Shown piece after piece: positions 9,074 to 18,060 of a stretch of DNA of 34,221 nt. The notes beneath the pieces were generated by a model. It saw nothing but the letters and a program-made list of their open reading frames with translations, made no database searches and was not told where the DNA came from. Each line of letters opens with the position of its first letter. Position 1 is the stretch's first letter. Source of the DNA: an uncultured Clostridia bacterium (GTDB lineage: Bacteria; Bacillota; Clostridia; TANB77; CAG-508); NCBI GenBank assembly GCA_947631025.1, contig CANRKA010000011.1, forward strand, positions 1 through 34,221, given 5' to 3'. The translations under genes were made by a program, and so were the position numbers.

Positions 9074-9427
9074 ATGTATATTAGAAGATGTAGAAGATGT
9101 TGCCATATGAACAATTGTAATGACATTGAACAAGATATGTTAGAAGACAAATGTTACAATGTAACAAATAATTGTGGATGCAATGATAATGATTGCAACT
9201 GTGGATATGAGGAAGAAGATACTGGTTTTCCAACAAATCCAATGTATGGTCAAAGTTATGTACCTGTTCAACAAATGGAAGAGGTTTTTAAACCAGGTAT
9301 AGGGCTAAAAATGGGAACAATTTTTCCAGAACTAGTAAGCCCATATATGCCAGGTCAAAGTATGGCAGAAATAAAATATATAGAAGAAACAAATAAAATA
9401 GGAGAGGGGTGTAACACATGTCAGTAG
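9074..9427 (+). CDS. cotJA: Spore coat protein CotJA
   Basis: Coat-associated protein encoded first in the cotJ operon. The conserved half is the C-terminus: YVPVQQMEEVFKPGIGLKMG followed by TIFPELVSPYMPGQS, which matches the CotJA family. The first 50 residues form a Cys-rich head (RRCRRCCHMNN, NNCGCNDNDCNCGY) that is longer than in Bacillus CotJA and could cross-link the coat by disulfides or bind metal. A clear AGGAGG lies upstream. The last bases overlap the cotJB start by ten, so the operon is translationally coupled. I infer late-sporulation, mother-cell expression from the family; no sigma-E or sigma-K promoter is claimed. Confidence 0.85.
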   Translation: MYIRRCRRCCHMNNCNDIEQDMLEDKCYNVTNNCGCNDNDCNCGYEEEDTGFPTNPMYGQSYVPVQQMEEVFKPGIGLKMGTIFPELVSPYMPGQSMAEIKYIEETNKIGEGCNTCQ

Positions 9428-9789
9428 AAAATAGAAATTGCGGTTGCAATTGTGGATGTGGTTGCAACTCTAACAAAACAACTACAAACGAAGAATATAA
9501 CGATAAAGTAGAAGTAAGAGAAATAAATTGCTGTGAAAAAGATAAAATAAGAAGAGAAATGATAAGTAAAATACGTTCACTAGAATTTTCAATAAATGAA
9601 TTAGCTTTATATTTAGACACACATCCAGAAGATGAAAGAGCATTATGTTTGCATAGAGAATATTGTAAAGAATGTAAAGTATTAAAAGACAAATATCAAA
9701 AAGTATATGGACCATTAACTATAAATTATCCATGCAATAAATGGAGATGGCTAGAAGAACCATGGCCATGGGAAAGGGGGAATTATTAA
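9418..9789 (+). CDS. cotJB: Spore coat protein CotJB
   Basis: Second gene of the cotJ operon. The core from REMISKIRSLEFSINELALY through LDTHPEDERAL to the C-terminal KWRWLEEPWPWE is the CotJB signature (helical pair, then Trp/Pro-rich tail). The N-terminus has an extra Cys-rich run (NCGCNCGCGCN), like that of the CotJA beside it, so both coat proteins carry matching cysteine heads. The start follows GGAGAGGGG and overlaps cotJA; its stop shares an A with the cotJC ATG. Confidence 0.85.
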   Translation: MSVENRNCGCNCGCGCNSNKTTTNEEYNDKVEVREINCCEKDKIRREMISKIRSLEFSINELALYLDTHPEDERALCLHREYCKECKVLKDKYQKVYGPLTINYPCNKWRWLEEPWPWERGNY

Positions 9790-10388
9790 TGTGGACTTAT
9801 AATAAAATGTTACAATATCCAGTAAACATTAAATGCACAGACCCAAAACTAGCAAAAGTAATAATTAGCCAATATGGAGGTCCTGATGGTGAGCTAGCTG
9901 CATCACTTAGATATTTGTCACAAAGATTTGGCATGCCAGACCAAAAAGCTAAAGCTATATTAAATGATATTGGTACAGAAGAACTTGCTCACTTAGAAAT
10001 GGTTGGAACAATAGTGCATCAATTAACTAAAAATGCTTCAATTGAAGAAATAGAAAAAGCAGGATTAGCACCATATTATACAGATCATGGTGTAGATGTA
10101 TATCCATCTTCAGCAGCAGGAGTACCATTTACAGCATCATATATAGCATGTAAAGGAGACCCAATTGCAAACCTACAAGAAGACTTAGCAGCAGAGCAAA
10201 AAGCTAGAGCAACTTATGAAAAACTAATAGATTTATGTAGAGATAATCCAGATGTAATAGATCCATTAAGATATTTAAGACAAAGAGAAGTAGTACACTT
10301 CCAAAGATTTGGAGAAGCATTAAGAGGAGTACAAGACAAACTTGCAGAGAAAAAATTTTATATGAATGACTGTAAACCAAATAAGTAA
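9789..10388 (+). CDS. cotJC: Spore coat manganese-catalase-like protein CotJC
   Basis: Ferritin-like coat protein related to manganese catalases. The 199-residue protein shows the paired helix motifs with metal-ligand candidates: E in GGPDGELAASLRYL, EELAHLEM (the E-x-x-H pattern), the second-half E in EDLAAEQKARATYE, and H in REVVHFQRFGEAL. I start it at the ATG inside the TAATG overlap, with AAGGGGG upstream; an open frame extends 48 bases further into cotJB but has no ribosome site. Together with CotJA and CotJB it forms an inner-coat complex in Bacillus. Catalase activity in this organism is not shown by the sequence alone. Confidence 0.9.
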   Translation: MWTYNKMLQYPVNIKCTDPKLAKVIISQYGGPDGELAASLRYLSQRFGMPDQKAKAILNDIGTEELAHLEMVGTIVHQLTKNASIEEIEKAGLAPYYTDHGVDVYPSSAAGVPFTASYIACKGDPIANLQEDLAAEQKARATYEKLIDLCRDNPDVIDPLRYLRQREVVHFQRFGEALRGVQDKLAEKKFYMNDCKPNK

Positions 10389-10414
10389 TTAATTTTATAA
10401 TTTGCAAAAAAATG

Positions 10415-10455
10415 TAGGGGATACTATAAAAAGTATCCTCTATTTTCGATTTTTT
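10415..10455 (+). terminator. Rho-independent terminator of the cotJ operon
   Basis: AGGGGATACT pairs with AGTATCCTCT around a short A/T loop, followed by a T-rich tract broken by CGA. The 150 bases after it hold no recognised element. Confidence 0.75.
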
Positions 10456-10602
10456 TCTAAAATTATTAAGATGGTAAAGCCAATAACACTATTTTTTATA
10501 TCTAAAGCATTAGGTTTTTTATTGAAATGATAATAGATATATTAAATATGAATAGTACAAATTCTCCAAGAATATAAATAGTTTTAGGAGGATTAGTTAT
10601 AT

Positions 10603-11130
10603 ATGGATAAAAATAAAATTAGAAATTATCAAATATTTAGCGTTATTTTTACGTTTATATTAGGAACTTTATTGCATTTTATGTTTGAATGGTCAGGAGA
10701 AAACATCTTCGTTGCATCATTTTCTGCTGTAAATGAGAGTGTATGGGAGCATTTAAAATTATTATATTTTCCAATGTTATTAACATTAATAATTGGTTAT
10801 TTTTATATAGGAAAAAATGTACCTAACTTTTTATGTTCAAAGACAATTGGAATAATCACTTCAATACTATTTACAATTATATTTTTTTATACGTATAGTG
10901 GAATATTAGGAGTGAATATTGCTATTATTGATATACTTTTGTTTTTTGTTGCAACCATATTAGGAGAGTGTGTTGCATATAAACTTATAAATAGTAATTT
11001 TAAATGTAATAATAAAATATTTATATTTGTTTTAATACTTATAGGAATATGCTTTATAACTTTTACTTACTTTACACCAAAGTTAGAAATTTTTAAAGAC
11101 CCTATAACAGGGCAATATGGTATTAAATAA
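10603..11130 (+). CDS. Polytopic membrane protein, DUF6512-like
   Basis: A 175-residue integral membrane protein of unknown function. Five hydrophobic segments are apparent, near residues 8-28, 45-65, 77-97, 100-120 and 133-152. The conserved-looking loop AVNESVWEHLKLLYFP lies between the first two, and this is the feature that makes me place it with the DUF6512 family found in many Firmicutes. AGGAGG lies upstream. It is monocistronic, closed by a hairpin. No catalytic residues are evident. Confidence 0.65.
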   Translation: MDKNKIRNYQIFSVIFTFILGTLLHFMFEWSGENIFVASFSAVNESVWEHLKLLYFPMLLTLIIGYFYIGKNVPNFLCSKTIGIITSILFTIIFFYTYSGILGVNIAIIDILLFFVATILGECVAYKLINSNFKCNNKIFIFVLILIGICFITFTYFTPKLEIFKDPITGQYGIK

Positions 11131-11138
11131 AAAACATG

Positions 11139-11178
11139 AATCCATTAAGATATTTTAAATTAGATATCTTAATGGATT
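11139..11178. terminator. Strong hairpin terminator
   Basis: A 15-base inverted repeat, AATCCATTAAGATAT at 11139-11153 with ATATCTTAATGGATT at 11164-11178. It sits between the membrane protein gene and the promoter of the next gene. Confidence 0.75.
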
Positions 11179-11185
11179 TAATATA

Positions 11186-11214
11186 TAGACAAAAATTTTT
11201 TATTATGGTATAAT
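11186..11214 (+). promoter_or_regulatory. SigA-type promoter for the GT39-like gene
   Basis: TAGACA at 11186-11191 and TATAAT at 11209-11214 with a 17-base spacer; a TATGG stretch directly precedes the -10 box. It lies 35 bases upstream of the start codon. Confidence 0.6.
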
Positions 11215-11248
11215 TTAGAAAAATTTTTTTAAAAAATTGGAGAAAAAA

Positions 11249-12728
11249 ATGAAAATTACAATAAAAAAGGCTCATATTGCAACAATAATACTTGGTACAA
11301 TTTTTATTATATTAAGTATTTTTCATACTAATATATGGTTTGATGAAGCGTACTCAGTTTCTCTTGCTAGACATACATTTTCAGAGATATGGACAATAGG
11401 TGGAAATGATGTACATCCAATTTTATATTATTGGATATTACATGTAATAGAAATTTTAACAAATGGTTCAATTATTGCATATAGACTATTTTCTGCACTA
11501 GCAATAGTTATTTTAGGAATATTAGGGTACACAAATATAAGAAAAGACTTTGGAGAAAAAACAGGATTTGTTTTTTCTATACTTGTATTTTTTCTACCAG
11601 CTACAGCAGTATATGCAAATCAAATAAGAATGTATTCATGGGCTTTTTTAGCAGTAACAATACTTAGCATATATGCATATAGAATATTTAAAGGTGAAGA
11701 TAGTAATAAAAACATAATTATATTTGGATTGGCAAGTTGGTTTAGTATATATACACATTACTATGGTTTAATGACAGCAGGAATAATAAATATAATTTTA
11801 TTAGGATATTTAATATATAAGAAAAATAAAAATGCAGCAGTAAAAATACTTATATTTGGTATAATACAATTAGTATCTTATATTCCATGGATGATAAATT
11901 TCATTACACAAGTTAGCAATGTATCTAGCGGATTTTGGATAGGATTTGAATTTCCAAAAACAATTATAGAATTAAGTAGTTTCGAATTACTAGGAGATTA
12001 TGTTTCTACAAGTTTTGGAATATATCAATATATAGTATTTGCAATATCTATACTATTATATTTGTATTTAGGTATAAAATTATATAAACTAAAAAAACAA
12101 AAACAAGAAATAAAAGCACCACTTTGGTCAATAATTATATATATATTAGTAATTTTAGCAGCATTAATAATAACATTAATTATGGGAACATCAATTTTAT
12201 ATTATAGATATTTATTTGTAATTACAGGACTATACATATTTATTATAAGTTATATTATAGGAAGGGAAAAAAACAAGTATATTTCCATAATTATATGTGG
12301 TATAATAGTAATACTAGGATTATTTAATAACATAAAGCTAATAAATAATAACTACGATATAAGCAATTATGAATTAAAAGAATACTTAAAAAGTAATATT
12401 AATGCGGAAGATTCTATAGTATATTCAGAAGTAGGCCCTCGGTTCTGTAGTAGCTAATCTTTTAACTAATAATAAACAATACTTTTATAATGCGGACCAT
12501 TGGACTGTTGAAGAAGCATATAAGGCATTCCTTCCACAAATGAAAACCTGTAACAATGAAGAATTTTTAAATGAATGTAGCAACAAAATATGGTTAGTAG
12601 GTACAAGCGATAAAATTTATAATCAATTATTTAACAATGAAGATTATAAAAAAATAAGTCAAGAAAGCTTCGAGAATAAATATGAAAAAAGCACATATGT
12701 TATAATTCAAGTTGAAAAGGAAAAATAA
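11249..12728 (+). CDS. GT39-type membrane glycosyltransferase, needs a +1 frame change
   Basis: Polytopic glycosyltransferase of the PMT/ArnT-like (GT39/GT83) superfamily, expected to move a sugar from a polyprenyl-phosphate donor to an acceptor outside the membrane. The first periplasm-type loop has the catalytic-type acid pair in NIWFDEAYS (D32-E33) and HPILYY; about ten membrane helices follow. The zero frame ends at 12457, shortly after the CGG at 12440. If the C of that codon is skipped, the frame runs on from GGT at 12441 to the stop at 12728. This gives a 492-residue protein whose junction reads EVGP-GSVVANLLTN and whose tail (QYFYNADHWTVEEAYKAF) looks like a normal C-terminus. The ATG at 11249 is preceded by GGAG; the upstream TTG overlaps that site. 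Either it is a pseudogene or it is expressed by frameshifting; I favour the latter because of the two other cases in the window. Confidence 0.75.
12440..12442 (+). promoter_or_regulatory. Proposed +1 recoding site, CGG codon
   Basis: Zero-frame codon 398 of the GT39-like gene. The context is GGC CCT CGG TTC; skipping C12440 gives GGT TCT GTA and restores the long frame. The zero frame stops four codons later. It is one of three such sites in the window. Confidence 0.6.
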
Positions 12729-12742
12729 GGAGGTAGAATAAA

Positions 12743-13273
12743 ATGGCAGTAATAACATGTTCAAGATGTGGAAGAGTTCAATCACAGACCTACAATATTA
12801 ATGTATGTCATAGTTGTTTAGCTATGGGCGATATAGAAATAAAAATGGAAGCAGTAGAACAATGTATTAAAAACTATGATAAAGAAGAAATAGTAGGAGT
12901 TTTAAAAGGTTTAGGAATTTCACTAAATACAGATACACTAAAAATACTTGCAATAAGAGAATATACCATAAAATATCCTAGTGCAAAAGTATTTGAAGTA
13001 CAACAAAATTTATGTATTCCTGGAGAAGATTTGGATAGATACATAGAAGAAGGAAGTTTACAATTAATATATGAAGAAGATGGAGTAAAGGTTGCAAAAA
13101 CACCTGAAAAAAAGGAAAATAAAAGAAAACAACAAACAATAAGTCAACTAGCTGAAATTTATAATACAAATAATAAAAGAGGACCAAGAGAATTTTACAA
13201 TGGTAAGTCTAAACTTGTAGAAGATTTAAAAAAGAGAAAAGAAATGTTAAATAAAGATGAAAAAGAAAGATAA
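12743..13273 (+). CDS. Zinc-ribbon protein, YvyF/flagellar-operon-protein-like
   Basis: A 176-residue soluble protein. The N-terminus has a Cys4 zinc ribbon (CSRCGRVQ ... CHSC, residues 6-26). The middle is a small helical domain, IREYTIKYPSAKVFEVQQNL then IPGEDLDRYIEEGSLQL, which resembles the helix-turn-helix-like IREG region of the flagellar operon protein family typified by YvyF. The C-terminal 50 residues are Lys/Glu-rich and probably disordered. AAGGAGG precedes the ATG, 14 bases after the GT39-like stop, so they may share a transcript. No flagellar genes are nearby, so a motility role is only a family-based guess; a general zinc-ribbon adaptor is the alternative. Confidence 0.55.
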   Translation: MAVITCSRCGRVQSQTYNINVCHSCLAMGDIEIKMEAVEQCIKNYDKEEIVGVLKGLGISLNTDTLKILAIREYTIKYPSAKVFEVQQNLCIPGEDLDRYIEEGSLQLIYEEDGVKVAKTPEKKENKRKQQTISQLAEIYNTNNKRGPREFYNGKSKLVEDLKKRKEMLNKDEKER

Positions 13274-13283
13274 AAAAAATATA

Positions 13284-13318
13284 AAAAATGCATACTTTAT
13301 ATTTAAGTATGCATTTTT
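13284..13318. terminator. Bidirectional terminator
   Basis: AAAAATGCATACTT pairs perfectly with AAGTATGCATTTTT, with A-runs and T-runs on both sides, between the convergent 12743 gene and tmcAL. It reaches into the last bases of tmcAL. Confidence 0.85.
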
Positions 13319-14549
13319 AATATGTAATTAATTTGTTTGTAAAATCTAAATTAGCAACAGAATTATATTGGTAAGCAAGTGTATAAATATTTGTTGCTAA
13401 AATATCTTTAGATAAAATATATTTATTATTTTTATTTGTACTTTCATCCATATATTTTTTTACAGAAGTTATAATTTCTAATTTTGGGTTACGTTTAGAA
13501 ATTACAGAAAGTAACTGCTTTCCTCTATTGTTACATCCTAAAACTCTAATGTAAGGATTAATTTTTTTAGATAGTTCCATATCTTTTTTTGTTATTCCTA
13601 ATAAACAATAAAGTAAAATTCTTTGTATTCTTGTTTGAGTATATCTTTTAGACTTAACTAAAGAAATTAAATCAAATATATTGTTGCAATTGTTACTTGC
13701 ATTTTTTAGTGCAAATTCTAAACCTTCACTAACATCTGGCAGATTAGCTATTTGTTCTATACTCATAATTCTAAGTTTGTATAATATTTCTTTTTCAAAA
13801 CTCTGCAAACTACTAACATAGTTACCACTATCAAATTCTTTACGAAGTAATTTATATGAAGAACTTGGCATAACCTTACGAATATCATCAAATTTTTCTC
13901 TAAACATTAATTCTCTAATAGCAGTAGAACTAGCATATTCATCAACAATATTTTGACTGTTATAATAAACCTTTTCTCTTTTAACAGAGAAAGGGATTAT
14001 ATGAGACTTTGTCTTTTTTAATGCTTTTAAATATTCTACACCAAGAATGTTATTTGGTTGATTTAGTATATTAGAATATTTTTGTATATTATTTAAATAC
14101 ATAAGAAGTGCATTTTCTCTGGCTTTAGGAAATGAAATTCCCTTATTTAGCTCATGCGATAAAATTGCTACAAATTCTTTTGGCTCTTCATATAGTATAG
14201 TTGCAATATTATTTAAAACATCTATTTCACAGTTTTCAGAACCAAAAGATAAATAATCTACTATATTTAGAGAATTTAAAATCTTAATTGCACCTGTAGC
14301 AAAGTTTTCAGAGCTTGAAATAGAATAAATAGTAGGTAGTTCTATTACTAAATCTATACCACATTCTATAGCCATTTTTGATTTTGTCCATTTATCTATA
14401 ATGGAGGTATCACCTCTTTGAACAAAGTTTCCGCTCATAATACATATAGTATAATCTGAATTAGTATTTTTTTTAGATTGCTCTATATGATATAAATGAC
14501 CATTATGGAATGGATTATATTCGGCAATAATACCAAGAACATTTGCCAT
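13317..14549 (-). CDS. tmcAL: tRNA(Met) cytidine acetate ligase TmcAL
   Basis: Makes N4-acetylcytidine at the wobble base of elongator tRNA-Met using acetate and ATP. The 410-residue length is usual. The nucleotidyltransferase-like N-terminus reads GIIAEYNPFHNGHLYHI (residues 6-22), with the HNGH motif for ATP, then CIMSGNFVQRGD, DLVIELPT and FATGA. The later ASSTAIRE motif is typical of the family. It is read from the - strand; AGGAAGGAG lies 9 bases upstream of its ATG. It is divergent from rnhA, sharing a 99-base AT-rich gap. Confidence 0.92.
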   Translation of the reverse strand: MANVLGIIAEYNPFHNGHLYHIEQSKKNTNSDYTICIMSGNFVQRGDTSIIDKWTKSKMAIECGIDLVIELPTIYSISSSENFATGAIKILNSLNIVDYLSFGSENCEIDVLNNIATILYEEPKEFVAILSHELNKGISFPKARENALLMYLNNIQKYSNILNQPNNILGVEYLKALKKTKSHIIPFSVKREKVYYNSQNIVDEYASSTAIRELMFREKFDDIRKVMPSSSYKLLRKEFDSGNYVSSLQSFEKEILYKLRIMSIEQIANLPDVSEGLEFALKNASNNCNNIFDLISLVKSKRYTQTRIQRILLYCLLGITKKDMELSKKINPYIRVLGCNNRGKQLLSVISKRNPKLEIITSVKKYMDESTNKNNKYILSKDILATNIYTLAYQYNSVANLDFTNKLITY

Positions 14550-14648
14550 AATTCAAAGCTCCTTCCTACAAAATATACTTGTAATATAAAATAATTATTG
14601 ATATAATATCATAAAATTTAAAAAAATACAAATGTATAGGAGAATATT

Positions 14649-15083
14649 ATGGAAATTGTTGAAATATACACAGATGGAGCTTGTTCTGGAAATCCTGGAC
14701 CAGGCGGTTGGGCAGCAGTTCTTTTATATAAAGATAAAAGAAAAGAAATATCTGGAGGGAGTAAACAAACTACTAATAACATAATGGAAGTTACTGCAGT
14801 AATAGAAGCTTTAAAGTGCTTAAAATTTTCATGTAAGGTAAAATTATATAGTGATAGTGCTTATGTAGTTAATTGCTTTAACCAAGGTTGGATATATAAT
14901 TGGAAAAAAAATAATTGGAAAACAGCCTCTAAAGAACCAGTAAAAAATAAAGAATTATGGGAAGAGTTATATAATTTAGTACAAGAAAATGATGTAGAAT
15001 TTATAAAGGTTAAAGGACATAGTGATAACGAATTAAATAATAGATGCGACGAATTAGCAAGAGAAGAAATATCTAAACAATAA
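14649..15083 (+). CDS. rnhA: Ribonuclease HI
   Basis: Cleaves the RNA strand of RNA-DNA hybrids. The 144-residue protein has the complete catalytic set: D9 in [17 protein letters not shown]47 in [11 protein letters not shown]69 in LYSDSAYV, H124 in VKGHSDN and D134 in RCDELA. The basic WKKNNWK handle region is present, as in E. coli RNase HI. No extra N-terminal hybrid-binding domain is present. Fourteen bases separate it from the MscS gene, so they are probably co-transcribed. Confidence 0.95.
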   Translation: MEIVEIYTDGACSGNPGPGGWAAVLLYKDKRKEISGGSKQTTNNIMEVTAVIEALKCLKFSCKVKLYSDSAYVVNCFNQGWIYNWKKNNWKTASKEPVKNKELWEELYNLVQENDVEFIKVKGHSDNELNNRCDELAREEISKQ

Positions 15084-15097
15084 AGGAGAAAAATATA

Positions 15098-16156
15098 ATG
15101 GTAAATTTTAATAATATAATAAATTATTTTAAAAATTTTAATTCGGAAACTGTTTTCAATATTATTATTGCATTTTGCATAATAATTATTTTTAACATAG
15201 TTGGAACATTTATTTCAAAAATAATTACAAAATGTTTTAGGAAAGATATTAAAAAAAGTAATATTAAAAGAAGCGGATTATATAAAGCTTTAAAAAGATT
15301 TATATCTTTTATAGGCATATATATAGCAATAGCATTTTTAAAAGAACCTCTTATGATAGATGAAAAAATATTTGTATTTTTAAGCAAAATCTTTAAAGTA
15401 ATTGGCATATTTATGGTTGCTAAAATTATTACAGAAAGTATTTCTTTAGAAGGATTAAAAAAATTAAACAACAGCAAGGAAGATGAAGGAATGTCTACAT
15501 TTATAATAAAAATTATAAATGTAATTATTTATATTATTGCAGCATTTATAGCAATATTAGAATTAGGTTATGATTTAAGCGGATTAGTTACAGGCTTAGG
15601 AATTGGAAGTGTAGTTATAACTCTTGCAGCACAAAATATAGCCAAAGACATTTTAGGGGGAATTGTAATATTTACAGATAAACCATTTAAAGTTGGAGAT
15701 TGGATTCAATTTGAAAATTACGAGGGAACTGTAGAAGATATAACATTTAGAAGTACAAGAATAAGAACTTTCGAAAATTCCATTGTAAATATTCCAAATG
15801 CTACAATTTCAAATTCGTCTATAATAAACTGTAGCAGAATTGAAAAACGAAGATATAAAATTAATTTAACATTAGAAATTGATACAAAGTTGTCAACTGT
15901 AAAATTAGTTGAAGAAAAAATAAAAGCTATGCTAAAAGAAAAAGAAAATGTTATGGATGATTCTGTTATTGTAAAATTTGATAAAATAACAGATAATGGC
16001 ATTAATTTACTTATATATGCATTTACAGACTCTGTAGATTATGAGAGTTTTCTAAAAGAAAAAGAAGATATAAACTACAAAATAATGCAAATATTAGAAA
16101 ATGAAAAGGTTGAATTGGCTTACGATACTAAAACAATACATTTAAAAAATAATTAA
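15098..16156 (+). CDS. Small-conductance mechanosensitive channel (MscS family)
   Basis: Opens under membrane tension to release solutes on osmotic downshock. The 352-residue protein has three to four N-terminal membrane helices, then the pore-lining TM3 and beta domain signature: GLGIGSVVITLAAQNIAKD, ILGGIVIFTDKPFKVGDWIQ and GTVEDITFRSTRIRTFENS. The cytoplasmic alpha/beta vestibule follows. AAGGAG lies 7 bases upstream. The order rnhA-mscS has no obvious functional logic. Confidence 0.9.
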   Translation: MVNFNNIINYFKNFNSETVFNIIIAFCIIIIFNIVGTFISKIITKCFRKDIKKSNIKRSGLYKALKRFISFIGIYIAIAFLKEPLMIDEKIFVFLSKIFKVIGIFMVAKIITESISLEGLKKLNNSKEDEGMSTFIIKIINVIIYIIAAFIAILELGYDLSGLVTGLGIGSVVITLAAQNIAKDILGGIVIFTDKPFKVGDWIQFENYEGTVEDITFRSTRIRTFENSIVNIPNATISNSSIINCSRIEKRRYKINLTLEIDTKLSTVKLVEEKIKAMLKEKENVMDDSVIVKFDKITDNGINLLIYAFTDSVDYESFLKEKEDINYKIMQILENEKVELAYDTKTIHLKNN

Positions 16157-16160
16157 AATA

Positions 16161-16203
16161 AAAAAGCTATAATGAATTTATATAATTCTATTATGGCTTT
16201 TTA
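16161..16203 (+). terminator. Rho-independent terminator after the MscS gene
   Basis: An imperfect long stem, AAAAAGCTATAATGAATT against AATTCTATTATGGCTTTTT, around a TATAT loop, with T-rich sequence after it. Confidence 0.75.
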
Positions 16204-16233
16204 TTACATTTATGTTACATTTTTACTATTTTA

Positions 16234-16262
16234 TTGACTAAAAAAAACGGTTATTATATACT
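16234..16262 (+). promoter_or_regulatory. SigA-type promoter for the dockerin protein
   Basis: TTGACT at 16234-16239 and TATACT at 16257-16262 with a 17-base spacer, 50 bases before the start codon. Confidence 0.55.
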
Positions 16263-16311
16263 GTAAATGACAAAAATTGTCAAAGAATTACAAAAGAAGG
16301 AGGAAGTAAAA

Positions 16312-18045
16312 ATGAAATTTAAATCTTTTTCCAAAAATATAATAAAAAAAATAAGTTATATAATAATAAGTATAACAATACTTTTTGTAAATACGATAGC
16401 ATTTATACCAAATAAAGTGCAAGCAGCAAGTTATAATCAAGTAATAATAAATGCAAATTCAAACAACAATAATGGTATAGATGCATTCCCAGAAAGTTAT
16501 AGAGTAATGCTTAATAAATTAGTAGCTGATACTGGACATACAAATTGGAAGTTTAAAGCATTTTATACAGATATAGATTGGAAAGAACTTACTAGTACAA
16601 GTAATGAAAATGCTTGTTACAGAAATACTGTATACAAAGGAAATGACTCAAGATGGTATTGCTCAGCAAATCACACAAGAAAAGAATATGGTGGAGATGG
16701 ATATTTTTGTGCATCTGGAAAAATTGTTAATTACTACTTAGACCCAAGAAATTCTTTATCTGAAGCAACAATATTTCAATTTTTAGATTTGTCAAATAAT
16801 TCACCTGCATCAATATCAGACATACAAAGTGCATTAAGTGGAAGCTTTATGCAAGGCAATTGTTCAACTGGAGAAAGCTATGCACAAATAATTTATGATG
16901 CAGCAAATGCTTCTGGAGAAAATGCTTTGAGTATAATTATAAAGATATTCCAAGAAATAGGTAAAAATTCACCAGGAAATCCACCTAGTATGGCATCTGG
17001 GAAATCTGGATATTATAACTTCTTTAACTATGGAGCAACAGATGGTACAGGAGCTGTAACTAGAGGTATAGATTATGCAAGAAATGCTGGATGGAATACA
17101 GAAAGAACAGCTATAGTCGAAGGTGCAAAATTAATTTCTAGTTCATATATAAAATCAGGTCAAAACACAAAATATACATTTAAATTTGATGTTGTAGGAA
17201 CTGAAATCAGTCAGTTATATTCACATCAATATATGACAAATATTCAAGATCCAACAAGCCAATCAAAAATGTTATTCGATAAATATACAAATAATGGTTG
17301 GTTAGACAATGAATTAACATTTGTTATACCAGTTTATAAAAATATGCCTACATATATTAAAAAACCAACTAATTTATCAGGTAGCAATTTATATTTTGTA
17401 AGTTCTTCATATAGTTCAGTTGCACTAAGAAGCGGAGCAGGAACAAATTATGGTAGTTTAGGATCATTAGCTAAAGATACAGTAGTACAAATGGTACAAC
17501 CAAATGTAGGAAGTGCTAATGGATATACATGGTCAAAAATTAAAACAGAAGATGGAACAGAAGGATATTTTGCAAATGAATACTTAACACCAGTAAATAC
17601 AATCCAAGATACATATGTGGTTCCAAGTCAACCAGCAGAAACTGGAGAAAATTTAAATAAAGAAGTAGGAGTAGACTATAAGGTTGAAGGAAATAAAATA
17701 ATTACAGAACCTGGAACAACATTGAAAGATATTAAAAATAAATATACAGTAGTATCAGCTAAAAAAGATGGAAACGATATAAAAGATACAGATTTATTAG
17801 GAACTGGAACAGTAATAACAACAAATAATGGAACTTATACTGTTACTAAACTTGGAGATGCCAATAGTTCAGGAGTTGTAGATTCATTTGATTATATAAG
17901 AATTATGAATTACATAATGGGAAATAAACAACTATCTGAATATGAAAAAATAGCTGCTGATGCAAATAAAGATGGAATTGTAGATTCGTTTGATTATATA
18001 AGAATTATGAATTATATAATGGGAAGTAAAAAAATAGAAATATAG
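16312..18045 (+). CDS. Secreted glucosaminidase with SH3 and dockerin domains
   Basis: Predicted cell-wall hydrolase. The 577-residue protein begins with a basic stretch and a hydrophobic signal peptide ending around VQAAS. The long middle (about 50-345) includes DTGHTNWKFKAFYTDIDWKE and the AIVEGAKLIS region, and resembles endo-beta-N-acetylglucosaminidase proteins of Clostridia. An SH3-like domain follows (about 362-432; ALRSGAGTNYGSLGSLAKD, KIKTEDGTEGYFANEYL). The C-terminus (about 513-577) is a type I-like dockerin: two Ca-binding repeats, GDANSSGVVDSFDYIRIMN and ADANKDGIVDSFDYIRIMN, almost identical to each other. AGGAGG sits before the ATG at 16312, so I prefer it to the start 45 bases upstream. 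The next gene, 15 bases on, is a membrane-anchored surface protein and may hold it on the cell. Confidence 0.8.
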   Translation: MKFKSFSKNIIKKISYIIISITILFVNTIAFIPNKVQAASYNQVIINANSNNNNGIDAFPESYRVMLNKLVADTGHTNWKFKAFYTDIDWKELTSTSNENACYRNTVYKGNDSRWYCSANHTRKEYGGDGYFCASGKIVNYYLDPRNSLSEATIFQFLDLSNNSPASISDIQSALSGSFMQGNCSTGESYAQIIYDAANASGENALSIIIKIFQEIGKNSPGNPPSMASGKSGYYNFFNYGATDGTGAVTRGIDYARNAGWNTERTAIVEGAKLISSSYIKSGQNTKYTFKFDVVGTEISQLYSHQYMTNIQDPTSQSKMLFDKYTNNGWLDNELTFVIPVYKNMPTYIKKPTNLSGSNLYFVSSSYSSVALRSGAGTNYGSLGSLAKDTVVQMVQPNVGSANGYTWSKIKTEDGTEGYFANEYLTPVNTIQDTYVVPSQPAETGENLNKEVGVDYKVEGNKIITEPGTTLKDIKNKYTVVSAKKDGNDIKDTDLLGTGTVITTNNGTYTVTKLGDANSSGVVDSFDYIRIMNYIMGNKQLSEYEKIAADANKDGIVDSFDYIRIMNYIMGSKKIEI

Positions 18046-18060
18046 TTTCTAGGAGGCAAT

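Noticed and set aside
12540..12728. A 62-residue open frame as a separate small gene
   Set aside because: It has no ribosome binding site and its frame continues upstream without a stop to the CGG junction at 12440; it is the C-terminal end of the GT39-like protein.
16312..18045. Dockerin as a sign of a cellulosome
   Set aside because: The enzyme part is a cell-wall glucosaminidase-like protein and no scaffoldin or plant-fibre enzyme is present; surface anchoring is more likely.
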